64,000 bases of DNA from Rhinopomastus cyanomelas (Eukaryota; Chordata; Aves; Bucerotiformes; Rhinopomastidae), in the NCBI GenBank assembly GCA_013400115.1, contig VXBP01002900.1, positions 1 through 64,000 of the forward strand, written 5' to 3'. The number at the start of each line of letters is the position of its first letter. Positions within the stretch are counted from its first letter, which is position 1. This document shows positions 1-11,611 of the stretch, piece by piece. The position numbers and the translations under genes were made by a program. The notes beneath the pieces are model-generated. The model was not told where the DNA came from, searched no databases, and saw only the letters and a program-made list of their open reading frames with translations.

Positions 1-300
1 ATCTATCTATTTATCTATCTATCCATCTATCTATCGATTGATCTAGCTAGCTATCTACCTACCTACCTACCTACCTATTTAACTATTTATCTATCTATCT
101 ACCTACCTACTTATCTATCTACCTATCTGCCTATCTACCTATTTAACTATCTACCTATCTACTTATCTACCTATCCTATCTATCTATCCATCTACCTACC
201 TACTTATCTATCTGCCTACCTATGTACCTACCTATCTACCTACCTATCTATTTATCTATCTATCTATTGATCTACTTATCTATTTATCTCTATCTCTCTT
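1..300. repeat. TATC/TACC tetranucleotide microsatellite
   Basis: Imperfect tandem array of ATCT, ACCT and TTAT tetramers from the first base to about 300, grading into CT-rich DNA. The left end is cut by the window, so total length is unknown. No gene overlaps it. Confidence 0.95.
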
Positions 301-1860
301 GCTGTCTTCTACTTATGTGATTTGTTCCTGGAAAAGCAGAAAACACCACTGTCCTTTTCAAGGGGATGGAAGTCTCTGCAGTGTTTATGCTCCACCTCTT
401 GAGGACACTGTCTAGGTTCTTACTCTGCTGCTAACTAGAGTCCTGCTGGCTTCATGGACCTAATCTGCTTAAAAAGACACAGCCATCTCTTTGTAATTGG
501 CATCACCTCCAGTCATCCTGGACATCTTCACGCTGTAGACACTGCAGCTGACTCTACGTTTAACAGCAGACAGCAATTACGTTAGCAATATGGCCATGGG
601 CACTGAGGTCTTTTCACTCCTGGCATCATGCTCTCCTGATGCCATTTTGTACCCCTAAATAATCCAAACACTTCACATCAGCTTCACTGTTTGAAGGCAA
701 ACGTGTTGTAACAGGGAGGACACTGTGCAGAAGTTGTCGTCCCCAAGCCCCTCTTCTCAGTACTGTTTTGGCGTAACTTTAATCAACGGCTCTTGGCTGA
801 AGGCACAAAATCTGTGGGCTGATCACTTGGCACTGCTCTGTGACTCACCAGAGCGCTGCTGCTGAACTCATCTCCTGGCTTTCACTGTGCACAAGCACGA
901 GCGAGAGAGAAAGAGCAGGGCTGCCCTGCTCCCGTAACCGCACCAGTCTAAAACCAAGCCATAACATCCACTTAGTGCCTCTTTAGAAGAGCTAAATGGA
1001 TTTTGTAAATTCCATGGGTAAATTAACGCTAGTGTGATTCGCATAAGTCTTGCCATTAAAATGATTTACCTCCACTGCAGCATTATTAATGTTCAGTAAA
1101 TTACATCCATAAAATGACATTTGCCATGCCATTAACCGAAGATAATCCACAAAGCTCATTTCTAACCCCTTTTTTATTGTTTATAATGCCCTTCATAAAC
1201 ACTACTGTAGATCTCTCAGGCACACGCAGTCACCAGGATATTGATAGCTCTGACACAACATACGCTTCGGATCAATTACTGGATCAGGAGACTAATTTAG
1301 ACAATCTTTACTTGTGGTCAGATAAAGATTCATTATTTATGAGTGCAAACAACACTGTGTCGTTGTTCTTCAATTCAAAACACATGTTCCCTGGAACATC
1401 ATCCCTCCTCAGACTTTCTTGAGTCAAAGTAGATTATCGCCCTGGAAAATGTTGGTCATTTCAGAAATGGGCTGAACAAGCATCTTTCAGGAGTGAAAGC
1501 AGAGCCCGNAATATTTACCTATATATATATATAAAATAATCTCCCATGGATCCGAAATGTGGCTTTATAGCAAAATGACAAATTAATTCTAGAGCATCTG
1601 TGGCAGCAAAAGGGATGCAAACAGTCTACCCAAGAAGTTTTGCTGGTGGTTACCATCACTTGAAGCTACTTTAAGAGAGAATCAAAGGATCATGCTCTGG
1701 CAATCAGCTGCCTTTCAGCTGCTGGCAGCTGGCCCCCATATAAAATACAGTATTTAGCTGGACTTGCGTTCCCCTTCTGCTTCAGCACAAAATACTAGTG
1801 TGCAGCTTGAAGGACCCACGTAAGTGGCTTAGATGGCCATCTGTGGCTCAGAGAAAACAG
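301..1860. other. Intergenic DNA, no gene seen
   Basis: About 1.5 kb without a recognisable gene or CR1. It holds a single N at 1509 followed by a short TA run. The longest open frames (1114-1422 plus, 868-1056 minus) resemble no family I know and look like chance ORFs. Confidence 0.6.
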
Positions 1861-1955
1861 TTACAGAATGACAGAACATTAGAGATTGGAAGGGACCTTG
1901 GAAGATCAGCTAGTCCCATGCCCCCACCCCAGCAGGATCACCCAGATCAAGCAGA
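1861..1955 (-). mobile_element. CR1 LINE 3' fragment
   Basis: Reverse complement of the CR1 3' UTR: octamer-type tail, then the GATTGGAAGGGACC core and the CAGCAGGATCACC segment. It is 5'-truncated near the ORF2 stop and moderately diverged. Confidence 0.9.
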
Positions 1956-2602
1956 AATTATCAAAAGGCACATTACACAGAACCATGGAATCACAGAAGG
2001 GCTCACAGACAATCACTGGTGATTACATTCTGTGAACCTGTTGAAGTCTGATGGAGGTCCTGTCAGAAAAGTGCCTCCAAACCCTTTCCTCTACCTGTGT
2101 GTGTTGCCAGGTTTATGCACTATGGAGAGGAAAAAACAAAGTCTCATGTTTACCTTTTCTTAGCCACTCTCAGACAGGGAGATCCAGTTGTTGAGAAGCA
2201 TTGTAGTGACAGCTTTGTTGCCTAGCTAGCAGAAAGAAGGTGAGCAGTTTGATGGTGTGTAAATCCATTGCATATACACAACAGAGTTAATTATTTTGCA
2301 AAAACAGGTCCTTTTTGGTTTTTTGCTGCACTCAGAGTATTCAAACAGGGCAACATGAAATGGTTGAAGAGTATTTCTGTGGCTATGTGCCCACTCCCTC
2401 AGCCTGCTGACGGGGAGAATGTTAGGAATGGAAAAAAACACTACTGTGAGAGCTGCTAGTAGTTTGGGCTAGCAGTGGCCCAAACTACTTATCAACACCC
2501 CTCCAGCTACCACCACAAACACAGCACCATGAGAGATGTCATGGGAAGGATCAATTCCACCCTAGCTAAACTAAATGCAACTGAATATCAGGGACTGTCA
2601 GA
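1956..2602. other. Intergenic DNA, nothing recognised
   Basis: No gene, RNA or clear repeat identified. Overlapping short open frames at 2226-2459 lie on opposite strands and have no recognisable domain. Confidence 0.5.
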
Positions 2603-2880
2603 AATCTTAAATTCTTCTTAAAATCTTCCTTCTTAAAATCTTCCTTCTTAAAATCTTCCTTCTTAAAATCTTTCTTCTTAAAATCATCTTAAAATCTTCT
2701 TACAATATTCATACAATCTTCTTATAATTTTAAAATCTTAAAATCTCAAAACCTTAACATCTCAAAACCTTAAAATCTTAAAACCTTAATATCTTAAAAC
2801 CTTTACATCTTAAAACCTTTACATCTTAAAATCTTTACATCCTAAAATCTTTAAATCTTAAAATCTTAAAAGACCTTAAA
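2603..2880. repeat. 15/16-bp AT-rich tandem repeat
   Basis: The left part repeats a 15-bp unit, TTAAAATCTTCCTTC, several times. The right part repeats a related 16-bp unit, TTAAAACCTTTACATC, with drift. The two halves share the TTAAAA(T/C)CTT core, so this looks like one minisatellite that evolved two unit types. Confidence 0.9.
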
Positions 2881-3848
2881 GAGCTAGATTGCCATACCAG
2901 ACAAAGTGTAGGTTTGAGGATGAGTGTGGAATGCTTTCCCTCCTATACAGAGGCACCAACAGTCCTGAGAAACACAAAACAAAGAAGCTATAAAATATAC
3001 AGTTTTCTGGATGTTTTGGGCCATAAAAGATGTTCCAGATTCATCTTACTGAGACCAAGACGCCAGGAACCAACTGCTGTCCTCCATGGATGCTCATTCT
3101 CCAGTAGAAAGGCTTTGTGTTGCTACCATGCCCTTGCTTAAATTCTCCTTTAATGAGGTGACTTTAAGCTTGGAGCCCACCACAAAATGTGTCTAATGTC
3201 CACCCTCTCACATACAGAAATCATAAAACATGGAGTCAGGCATGGTATTTTTAGAACATGAAAGTAATAGAACATGAAAGTCATGATTGCCACAACAGAA
3301 GTCCAGCTTCAGCTCTAATTAATAATGCATGCTGCCCAGACACTTCTTGATTTCTATATATGACAGCATGCTTCATGTGATGTGCACGCTAGCTTGATCC
3401 AACTCTTAACGAGTACAAGATGCTGCTGTGGCTTTTACTACCTGTTCTTCATTATTTATTAGCAACAAAACACTAAAGTTTATTGGGCAAGACTAACTAA
3501 TTGAAGGAACAAATATTGAAAAAAGAGGACATTCTTTTTGTGCAAACTGCACCAAGGGGTTCTTTGCATTTCTTTTTATTTTGAAAACAGAATTAAAATG
3601 TTTTAACAATGTGGTAGGAGACCTTGGAAGACAAAAGGCATTATTAGAGGATTCCATAAAAACTTTCCTTGAAAAACATTCAGCTTTGCAAAAAAACCAA
3701 TAGTAGCTACAAATGGCCCAACAACCTAAGTTTTACACAATTGAAGATTACACAGTGTTTTTACTACTAAAAAGGAAGAAGAAACCCCACTGATTTGGGT
3801 AAAAATCTCAGCCAACTCTTGTAAAATTTTTACATTTGCTCAGATCTC
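2881..3848. other. AT-rich intergenic DNA
   Basis: About 1 kb without a recognisable gene or repeat. The frame at 2914-3141 matches no family I can name. Confidence 0.5.
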
Positions 3849-4180
3849 ATTAATGTTGATAAATATTGGAAGGGTGGGTGTCAGGAGGATGGAGCCAGGC
3901 TCTTCTCAGTGTCATCTAGTGATAGGACAAGGGGCAATGGGTGTGAGCTAGAACATGGGAGGTTCCACATCAATATGAGAAGGACCTTCTTCCCAGTAGG
4001 GGTGATGTAGCCCTGGAAGGGGCTGCCCATGGTGATTGTGGAGTCTCGTTCTCCAGAGACACTTAAAACCCACTTGGACATGTTCCTGTGTGACTTGGTC
4101 TAGGTGATCCTGCTGTGGCAGGGGGATTGGACTAGATGATCTTTCAAGATCCCTTCCAATCCCTGATGTTCTGTGGTTGT
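3849..4180 (+). mobile_element. CR1 LINE 3' fragment
   Basis: Sense copy of about 330 bp covering the ORF2 C-terminal codons (the GGCQEDGARLFS region through the THLDMFLCDLV-type end), the TAG stop, the 3' UTR, and a degenerate tail. It is 5'-truncated as is usual for CR1. Confidence 0.95.
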
Positions 4181-4272
4181 CATTTCTCTAAGCTATTGTA
4201 AAACAATAATTAGGAATACCTCAGTCAATAAAAATAAAGGCATGACTAGTGTTGTCATCACATTATATGCCA

Positions 4273-4328
4273 AATCACAGAACCACAGAACATTGGGGCT
4301 TGGAAGGGACCTCGAAAGTGGCCAGTTG
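4273..4328 (-). mobile_element. CR1 LINE 3' tail fragment
   Basis: Short antisense piece with octamer tail and TTGGAAGGGACCTCGAAAG core. Its tail faces that of the sense copy ending at 4180. Confidence 0.85.
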
Positions 4329-5065
4329 TAAACACCTCCATTTATTCCTTACTCGTGCTGTACTACCTGCACACCTTCTGCTATCTGACTGTGTTAAACA
4401 TGACACATGGAGCCTTACTTTCCTGGCAATTACATCAGTGCGAGTTCAGTGAGTCCAGCTGTGTGGCAGCACTGACTGCAGCGCTGGGTTCAGCTTCTCC
4501 TCATGTTCAAGAACAAAAGGAGTACACACCATTTTCAAAGCCCACATTTTCACTTGTTCTCGTATTGATAATCTCAAGGCAGATTTAGTCCCTCACTTGT
4601 AAAGTTCAACTCAGGTATCTAAAGATAACCCTGAAGCAAGCTTCCACATCACTGATATTCTTCACATATTACTTTGCTGTTCCCAGGAGGAAATCTATAA
4701 TAATACAAAGGGAATCTGGAAGAGTGGAGCTGCACAAGAAATACACTGTACTTGTGGTCTTGGAAATGAAAAACGACTTTAGAAGTGTTTAGCCTTTGGC
4801 CAGCACAAAACCTAAGCTCCTGAGCAGCCTTGCACAGAAAGATGCATAAAAAAGAATTGGAAAAGTGATGAGAGCTGCTTGTGTTTGGAGCTGCATCGGC
4901 TCAACACACTCCATTTTTATTGTCGTTCTTTTAATTAACCAGGTGCAGAGGTGCACGTGAACAATTGATATCAGCTCAAAATCTAAGGTTAGTCAGTGGC
5001 AGCTGGGAAAAGATTTAAGCTGAACTAAAATAAGCAGAGCTTGGCCTAAAGCACCACCTCTACCC
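4329..5065. other. Intergenic DNA, nothing recognised
   Basis: No gene or repeat family identified. Overlapping plus-strand frames at 4249-4588 begin in a CR1 fragment and look like chance. Confidence 0.5.
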
Positions 5066-5410
5066 ATGAGTCAGCAATGTGCTCTTGTGGCCAAGAGGGC
5101 CAACGACATCCTGGGGGGGATCAGAAGGGGGGTGGTTAGCAGATCGAGAGAGGTTCTGCTCTTCCTGTGTTCTGCACTGGTGAGACCACATCTGGAGGGT
5201 TGTGTCCAGTTCTGGGCCCCTCAGCTCAAAAAGCTGCTGGACAGAGTCCAGTGTAGACCAACGAGGATGATGGAGTAAGTGGAAGAGCATAGAGCAGCGA
5301 GGATGATGAAGGAAGTGTGATTTGGTCTAGGTGATGCTGCTGTGGCAGGGGGATTGGGCTGGATGATGTTTTGAGGTCCCTTCCAATCCCTGATGATTCC
5401 ATGATTCTAT
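5066..5410 (+). mobile_element. CR1 LINE fragment with internal deletion
   Basis: Sense copy starting in the ORF2 region that encodes SQQCALVAKRANDILGGIRR and SALVRPHLEGCVQFWAP. The frame is lost near 5276, and the sequence then jumps to the GTGTGATTTGGTCTAGG 3' UTR at about 5316. The section between, present in other copies here, is missing. Confidence 0.95.
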
Positions 5411-6354
5411 ACAGTATGTTGGGGACACCATGACAAAACAGGTTGTCATCATTTCCTAGAGATTAACCTGGAAATAAAAAACACACATGAGCAGGGAGGG
5501 TCCACTCATGACCAAAAGTGAGTCATCCAGACACTCTGCCCAAGGACAGAGACACGTGGGGCAGTAGTGGTGAGGTTGCCAACCTTCTGCAGATCCCTTT
5601 TTCCTCATCAAGCTCAGAAGGAGCCACAGATTGCCACGGATAGTTTAACATCAGGCAGTTAGAGCTGAATGAGTTTAATCCAAATGAAAATTAATTCACC
5701 TCTTATTGGATGAAAATGATAATTTTAAAAGTTATGGTGCCAGAGGCAACCCAAGGAGGCTGACAATGGGCTGCTGACTGTGAAGATCAGTGTGTTTCCA
5801 CGAAGCACTAAATAAACAATAGGAGATGGAAGAAGAGGCCTGCATTCCTTAAAAGGACAGAAAACAAAGCAGGCTGTTTCTAAAAGTAAACTTGAATCAC
5901 CAAATGTGTTTAATGTAAAGAACCCAGCATGTGGCTGCATCAGAAATATACATTAAGGAAAAAAATCTTGTGTCTGGAATAAATTTCAAAACCATTTTGT
6001 TTCCTTTAATAAGAGAACATAGAATGTGGAACGGGGGACGGGGCATGAGTCTGACACCACAGCTCTGTCTTTTCTCAACTGTGCACGAGAGATTTAAGGA
6101 CTGAAAACCTTTCCGAGTGTAGTCCTAGTAGATGAAAGGACCTGGACTCACCCATGTACCTTCATGGATTGAAGTGAAGCACCTACTCAGGCAAATTCCT
6201 CTACCCAGGCTCCTTCTGCAAAGAGCTCATCTCCAGAAGTTAAGTGCTTAGACAGACTATATGTCCCTCAAAATCTTTCCATTAATCATAGAGGGCACTT
6301 GTGGTGAGGGCACTCTTAGTAGTCACCAGAGTAAGTGGGGTATAGGTAGGTATG
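5411..6354. other. Intergenic DNA, nothing recognised
   Basis: About 0.9 kb with no recognisable gene or repeat. Moderately AT-rich around 5680-6020. Confidence 0.5.
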
Positions 6355-6608
6355 AATCACAGAGTAACAGAGTCACAGGACAGCAGGGATTGGAAGGGAC
6401 CTTTAAAGATCATCCAGTCCAATCCCCCTGCCACAGCAGGATCACCCAGACCAACTCACTCAGGAACACGTGCAGGAGGGTTTTAAACATCTCCACATAA
6501 GGAGACTCCACAACCCCCCTGGGGCAGCCTGTTCCAGTGCTCTGTCACCATCATACATATCGTTCTCATATTGATGTGGAACCTCCTGTGTTGCAGCTTA
6601 CACCCTCC
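6355..6608 (-). mobile_element. CR1 LINE 3' fragment, left arm of inverted pair
   Basis: Antisense copy of about 250 bp: tail, 3' UTR, then ORF2 C-terminal codons. It abuts a sense CR1 at 6609, so the two 5' ends touch and the tails point outward. Confidence 0.93.
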
Positions 6609-6713
6609 TGGATGTGTTCCTGTGAGACTTGACCTAAGTGGTCCTGCTCTGGCAAGGGGATTGGACTAGTTGATCTTTCAGAGTCCCTTTGAATTCCTGA
6701 CGTTCTGTGATTA
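6609..6713 (+). mobile_element. CR1 LINE 3' fragment, right arm of inverted pair
   Basis: Sense copy of about 105 bp from the last ORF2 codons through the 3' UTR to GTTCTGTGATTA. With 6355-6608 it forms an inverted repeat in which the last ~105 bp of CR1 occur in both orientations. Confidence 0.93.
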
Positions 6714-6732
6714 GCGATGGGAAGTTGGATTC

Positions 6733-6803
6733 GCCAAGCAGGGTCAGGCCTGGCTTGTGCTGGGATGGGAGACAGTCTGGGTGCACTGGCTGCTGTAGGC
6801 TTA
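6733..6803 (+). pseudogene. 5S rRNA-like fragment (3' part)
   Basis: About 71 bp match the 3' part of vertebrate 5S rRNA from GCTAAGCAGGGTC to TGCTGTAGGCTT at about 80% identity by eye, without gaps. Three blocks are clear: AAGCAGGGTC, GGATGGGAGAC and GCTGTAGGCTT. The 5' half is missing or unrecognisable, so this is a pseudogene or a 5S-derived SINE remnant rather than a working gene. It starts 20 bp after the end of a CR1 tail in the same orientation. Confidence 0.75.
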
Positions 6804-8227
6804 CCCTGATGAGTTCCACATCCCTTACACCTGATACTTGTGTTGGCAGTTGTAAAGTTAAAAAGTACTGGCACGTACTCCCTGCTGTTAATGCTAATGT
6901 TCCGAGTTGCCACTTCTGTTTTCAGTAGACTGGAGAGTATTGTTCCAAGTCCTGAGCGTGCTGAGTCTCTTTTGAAAGCTCTTCCAAATGTTTTCTTTAA
7001 GCTTTCTGTATCTGACACCAAAATTCTCAGTGCAAGAGAATCTGTGGGCTGACCTACTTGCCCACATCCTTTCCAGCAGAGTGTTTTCTGCTTCTCTTTT
7101 AAATTCATGTGTTGATACACAGCATAAAAAGGAATCTTAAATGCATTTAAAATATGGCAGATGGGTAATGTGGTAGAAATAACTTCCTGACCTTTCTGTA
7201 AAAAAACTTCAGCATTTTATGAAAGTAAGATCCTACATTAATTTCACAACATGAAGGTCTCTGTATCACATTATTACCTGTGGAAATTCCAGTAGATGTT
7301 TACAGCATCCCAACTGCTCTGGAGAAGTAAATAAGTATGCATCTAACGCCCGACGTTGGAAAGCAGAGGAAGCATAACTCATATTATTCAGATAAACCCT
7401 ATTTCAGATAACAGATGGTCAGCCAGGAGATTATAGGAACAACTCTTTGGAATACATGCTAGTTCTTGTATGAGAGGTGTTGGAAAAGCGTTCAAGAGCT
7501 CAGCCTACGTGTTTTTTCACGAGTTTTACAAGTACAAATGAAAACGTCAGGTGCTTCTAATAGGTTAGTTTGTGGGACTGTGATGAGTATTTATGGAGAT
7601 TGGTGTGGATGCTTTTCCATTAGGTACAGTGCTGCGCACGTTTTGGCTCCCACTTGAAGGATGTTATAAACCGAAGTGGGTTCCTCATTCCTCAGTACCT
7701 GACATATTCTGATTGCAAAACATTTAGGGGTTTGCACGATTTATTGTAAATAATCTCTCCTATAATGTCCACAGCACAATAATTCACACCCCTGAGGCAA
7801 GCGAGTTCTGCAGAAATGACATTATGCGGGAGATAACTTTTCAGAATTTACCATTTGCACATCATGTTCAGAATCTATAACACATGTAAAGAGGTCAAAT
7901 CCTCATCTTTCAAATATATTTTTTCTATCATTTTGTGGTATTTTATTTAAAATAGTTACATCCAGCCTAATAGCTTGACTGATAACTCAATAATTTACCA
8001 CATCCCACAGTGGGGAAAAAAGATGGGTTTTTGGTGCATCGTGCTGAGGACAGGCTTGTCACGCCTTACCAGCAGATGAGACAAAAGGGAAGGCTAACAC
8101 AAAGCAGTGTGTGCCACTGACACTGTTGTTAAAATGACACCTTTTCTTACACAAGAATAATTGGTTTGCTTTTGCCAACCTTTAGGTCAAATCTTGAGTC
8201 AGACATCATCCCTCGTATTAACCTGTT
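6804..8227. other. CR1-free AT-rich DNA, possible conserved element
   Basis: 1.4 kb without CR1 or a recognisable gene. The part at about 7140-8030 is AT-rich with TAAT-type homeodomain core sites (for example around 7740-7790 and 7960-8000), the texture of vertebrate non-coding enhancers. Conservation cannot be tested from one sequence. Confidence 0.3.
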
Positions 8228-8345
8228 TCACAGAATCACAGAACATTAGGGATTGGAAGGGACCTCGAAAGTTCATCCAGCCCAATCCCCCTGCCACAGC
8301 AGGATCCCCTAGACCTAGGTGCACAGGAACATGTCCAGGCAGTCT
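8228..8345 (-). mobile_element. CR1 LINE 3' fragment
   Basis: Antisense copy with a full octamer tail, 3' UTR and the last ORF2 codons, truncated at 8345. Confidence 0.95.
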
Positions 8346-8495
8346 TTTCTCACTGCTCCCTTTGAAGGTCAAATCACAAGTTACTGTTAATATTGGTAAA
8401 AAGAAGATTCCATGGAGTTTAACAATTAGAATCTGAACAGCTGGGTCCTGTTCCCAGCTTTATGACCAACTCAGGGTATAAATGTACAATTAAAA

Positions 8496-8547
8496 ATCAC
8501 AGAATCACAGAAGATCTGGGATTGGAAGGGACCTCGAAAGATCATGG
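8496..8547 (-). mobile_element. CR1 LINE 3' tail fragment
   Basis: Antisense tail plus GGGATTGGAAGGGACCTCG core, only about 50 bp. Confidence 0.88.
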
Positions 8548-8639
8548 AGTGCTGTGCTAAGAGGTAAAGCCTGTCAGTGAAACAGTGCTCCCAAAGTTAT
8601 TTGACAGTGTTTAGGAAGTTCAGGGACAGCAGTGACCAT

Positions 8640-8886
8640 CAAGGACAAGAGGGTCATTAGGGACAGTCAGCATGGCTTCACCAAGAGGCTGGAGAGCTGG
8701 GCAGGGAGAAATTTAATGAAATCTAACAAGGGCAAGTGTAGAGTCTTTCATCTGTGCAAGAACAACCCCAGGTACCAATGTATGCTCCTGTGTGACTGGA
8801 TTAGGTGATCCTGCTGTGGCAGAGGGATTGAACTAGATGATCTTTTGAGGTCCTTTCCAATCCCTAATGTTATGTGATTCTGTGAA
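8640..8886 (+). mobile_element. CR1 LINE with internal deletions joining RT blocks
   Basis: Sense element. The decoded text contains DSQHGFTK, typical of the CR1 reverse transcriptase, then NKGKCRVFHLCKNNPRYQ from a later part of the domain, then at about 8780 the CR1 3' UTR and tail. The sections between these blocks are absent. This is the only place in the window where I see reverse-transcriptase sequence upstream of the extreme C-terminus, and it is clearly inactive. The left edge is approximate. Confidence 0.85.
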
Positions 8887-9525
8887 ATTAGCTCTCATTG
8901 ATGCCTTCTTTAAAATCAGGGAAAAGCTATCACCTGAAACACAAGAACGTGCACGTTATGCTATTTCACTTGATGATAAATTCTTGCCTACTCCCAGCAA
9001 GAACAAAAAACACACATGAGATTTGGAGCTTTAAGTGTTACATCTAAACCCATAATTCACATAAATAAATAGCCTAGTTTACAGAAGAATTGCAATACCA
9101 GATGTACAGTGTTCCACTTACTGCAATTGGGAACACAATTCCCAAGAGGTAAAAAGTAAAATGAAAACCCTTTCAAAGCAGATCCTGCTTGTATCCTATT
9201 AATGGAATTTGACTGCGTTGGTGTTTTCGTGATCGATGTTTGGAAGAACATGAACTGTTGTTCTCTTTAAATCAACCACCAAATTGCTAAAAAAATCGGG
9301 AACAACTGAGCAAATTGTAAGCCCTGTGGTGCTGAACATGCAGACAAATAAAGACAGTGCTCTGCAAAGTGTGAGTTCCCAGAGCTGTGTTCCTCCCAAG
9401 GTGTTGAGTCCAGCTCCTCATGATGGTGCTCAAAAGCGTCAACACTCTTTACTCAAACTCTGATCAGCCCAGTCTATGAGACAGAGAAGGTTTGGGGAGC
9501 TGGTGGAGTAAGAGAAATCCTGAGG
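8887..9525. other. Intergenic DNA, nothing recognised
   Basis: No gene or repeat family identified in about 640 bp. Confidence 0.5.
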
Positions 9526-9947
9526 AATGATGTTAGAAAGGGAGTGGAACATCTCCCTGATAGGAAAGGCTGAGGGAGCTGGGTCTCTTTAGCTTGAAGA
9601 AGAGGAGACTGAGAGGTGACCTCATTAATGTCTATAAATATAGGTATCAGGAGGATGGAACCAGGCTCTGCTCAGTGTAACCTACTTATAGGACAAGGGG
9701 CAGTGGGTGTCAGGTGGAACATAGGAGGTTCCACATCAATATGAGAAGGAACTTCTTCATGTTGAGGTTGTAGCACTGGAAGGGGCTGCCCTGGGGAGTT
9801 GTAGAGTCTCCTTCTCTGGACACATTTAAAACCCACTTGGACATGTTCCTGTGCGACTTAGTCTAAGGGTCCTGCTGTGGCAGGGAGATTGGACTGGATG
9901 ATCTTTCGAGGTCCCTTCCAGTCCCTAATGCTCTGTGATTCTGTGAA
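9526..9947 (+). mobile_element. CR1 LINE 3' fragment
   Basis: Sense copy of about 420 bp from the ORF2 region equivalent to MMKGVEHLPDEERLRELG through the stop, 3' UTR and TTCTGTGA tail. Small frameshifting gaps occur relative to other copies. Confidence 0.95.
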
Positions 9948-11182
9948 GGGGACCAAAACAGGCAGAAGGAAATGAAACAGGGGAGAGGATGGGGACAGGA
10001 GAGAAACACCAAGAATCAACAGTGTTCCATAAACCTGACATGTGAGGACAAGCTAAATCGCAAAAGAAGGTGCCTAGCAATGGTGACGTTTATTTATTTG
10101 ATTCTTTCAAAAAGCCATTTGCTGCCCTTCATCTCTGTTGCAGTTTTCCAATGACACTCAGTGTGATTGAAGGTGGTCAAAGCCCTGACTGCAGACTGCT
10201 GCCCAGACCATAATTGGAAACAGGCAACAGCCTTCTTCACTCCTTCAGCTGCAGCAAGCGGTCAGGCATAGTTGTGCAAGAGGTCACTTACAGACAGACA
10301 GATAGGTGCAGATGCTGAAGGCTGAAGCAAGGATCCAAAACCTGAGAAAACAGCACCACTAAAAACACTGGAGGCTTTGGGTGACCCTTCTCCAAGCAGG
10401 CAGCAGAAGATGAACTGATGGAGCCCGTGTATATTGTCGGTGTTGTGTTTTGAACTCTTAGCTCAAAAGACCTGGGGCTAAAATTAGCACTCAATAAATA
10501 TGAAGTTTTCAAATATTTATTGCTTGGAAAGAAATTGCTCCCAAAGAAAGGGAGAAGTCAACACCAGTCAAAATAATCCCAGATAATCATTTTTGTGAAA
10601 TCCTCAGGAAACATAGCCGTTTTCCTTACCCCTTCCCTTGTCATTGTGGGTTTGTTCGTGTGTTCATGCTTCACTTATTGACCAACCTTTATAATTCATC
10701 TCTAAGTACCAAGGCTCCAGCGCTACAAAACATGCAGTGTCCCTCTGCAGATTGTCTGTGCAGGCTCAGACAAAGAACACAACAGCAAGTACCTCTCACA
10801 ACTTCTAAATCATTTCCTAACTTGCCTTGGCACTTTGGGCAAAGCGCTTCCTGCGTGGCTGCAGTGTAAGGGTGGGCTGAACACCTAAAGGGCAGCTGTC
10901 TGAGTCTTGGTTCTGAGCACCACTAGATGCCTTTGTACAGAGGAGATCTAGAATCATAGAATGACTTTAGAATCATAGATTGACTTTAGTCTTCACCAGT
11001 CTCTGCAGTGACAGTTCTGGGTCTTCCGAGCAGCAATCAGCAACGATCCTTGAAGACGGTTGAATATTGACGAGAGCTTGAACTCTCTGAATGTCAGACC
11101 CGAGGAGTTCATTGTCACAGAAGGCTTTTGTCAATTTAAACATAGAATACCCTTCTATGATTGTTTAGAGCAGAGTATTAGT
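9948..11182. other. Intergenic DNA with a possible old CR1 tail
   Basis: No gene recognised. Near 10950-10985 there are two AGAATCATAGA(A/T)TGACTTTAG units that could be the tail of an older antisense CR1; too short to be sure. Confidence 0.4.
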
Positions 11183-11611
11183 GATCATAGAATCATTCAG
11201 GTTGGAAGACATCCTTGGGATCATCGAGTCCAACCATCAACGCTACTGTACAAGTTCACCCCTAAACCAGATCCCCCAACACTACATCTAAGCATCTTTT
11301 AAACTCATCCGGGGATGGGGACTCAACCCCCACCCTGGGCAGCCCATTCCAGTGCCTGAGTAGTCTCTCTGGGAAGAATTTCTTCCTGATGTCCGGTCTA
11401 AACCTCCCCTGTTGAGGCTTTAAGCCCTTCCCTCTGATTCTGTCACTGATTACCTGTGAGAAGAGACCAGCATCAACATCTCCACAGTGTCCTTTGTAGA
11501 GATAGTAGTAGAGAGCGAAGAGGTCTCCCCTAAGCCTCATCTTCCTCCAACCTTCAACTGTCTCAATCTCTCCTCATAAGATTTATTCTCCAGGCAGTCC
11601 AGCACTAGGCT
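11183..11611 (-). mobile_element. Older CR1 subfamily fragment
   Basis: Antisense copy of a different CR1 subfamily. Its 3' end reads ATCATTCAGGTTGGAAGACATCC rather than GATTGGAAGGGACC. The minus frame over 11262-11540 gives recognisable CR1 ORF2 C-terminal sequence, including AGLFSQVISDR and HWNGLPRVGVESPS, ending in GDLV before the stop. Confidence 0.93.

Noticed and set aside
6733..6803. Functional 5S rRNA gene
   Set aside because: The 5' half is missing and about 20% of positions differ from the 5S consensus.
6566..7120. 184-codon minus frame
   Set aside because: Its C-terminal third is antisense CR1, its middle is the 5S-like fragment and the rest is unrecognised; not a gene.
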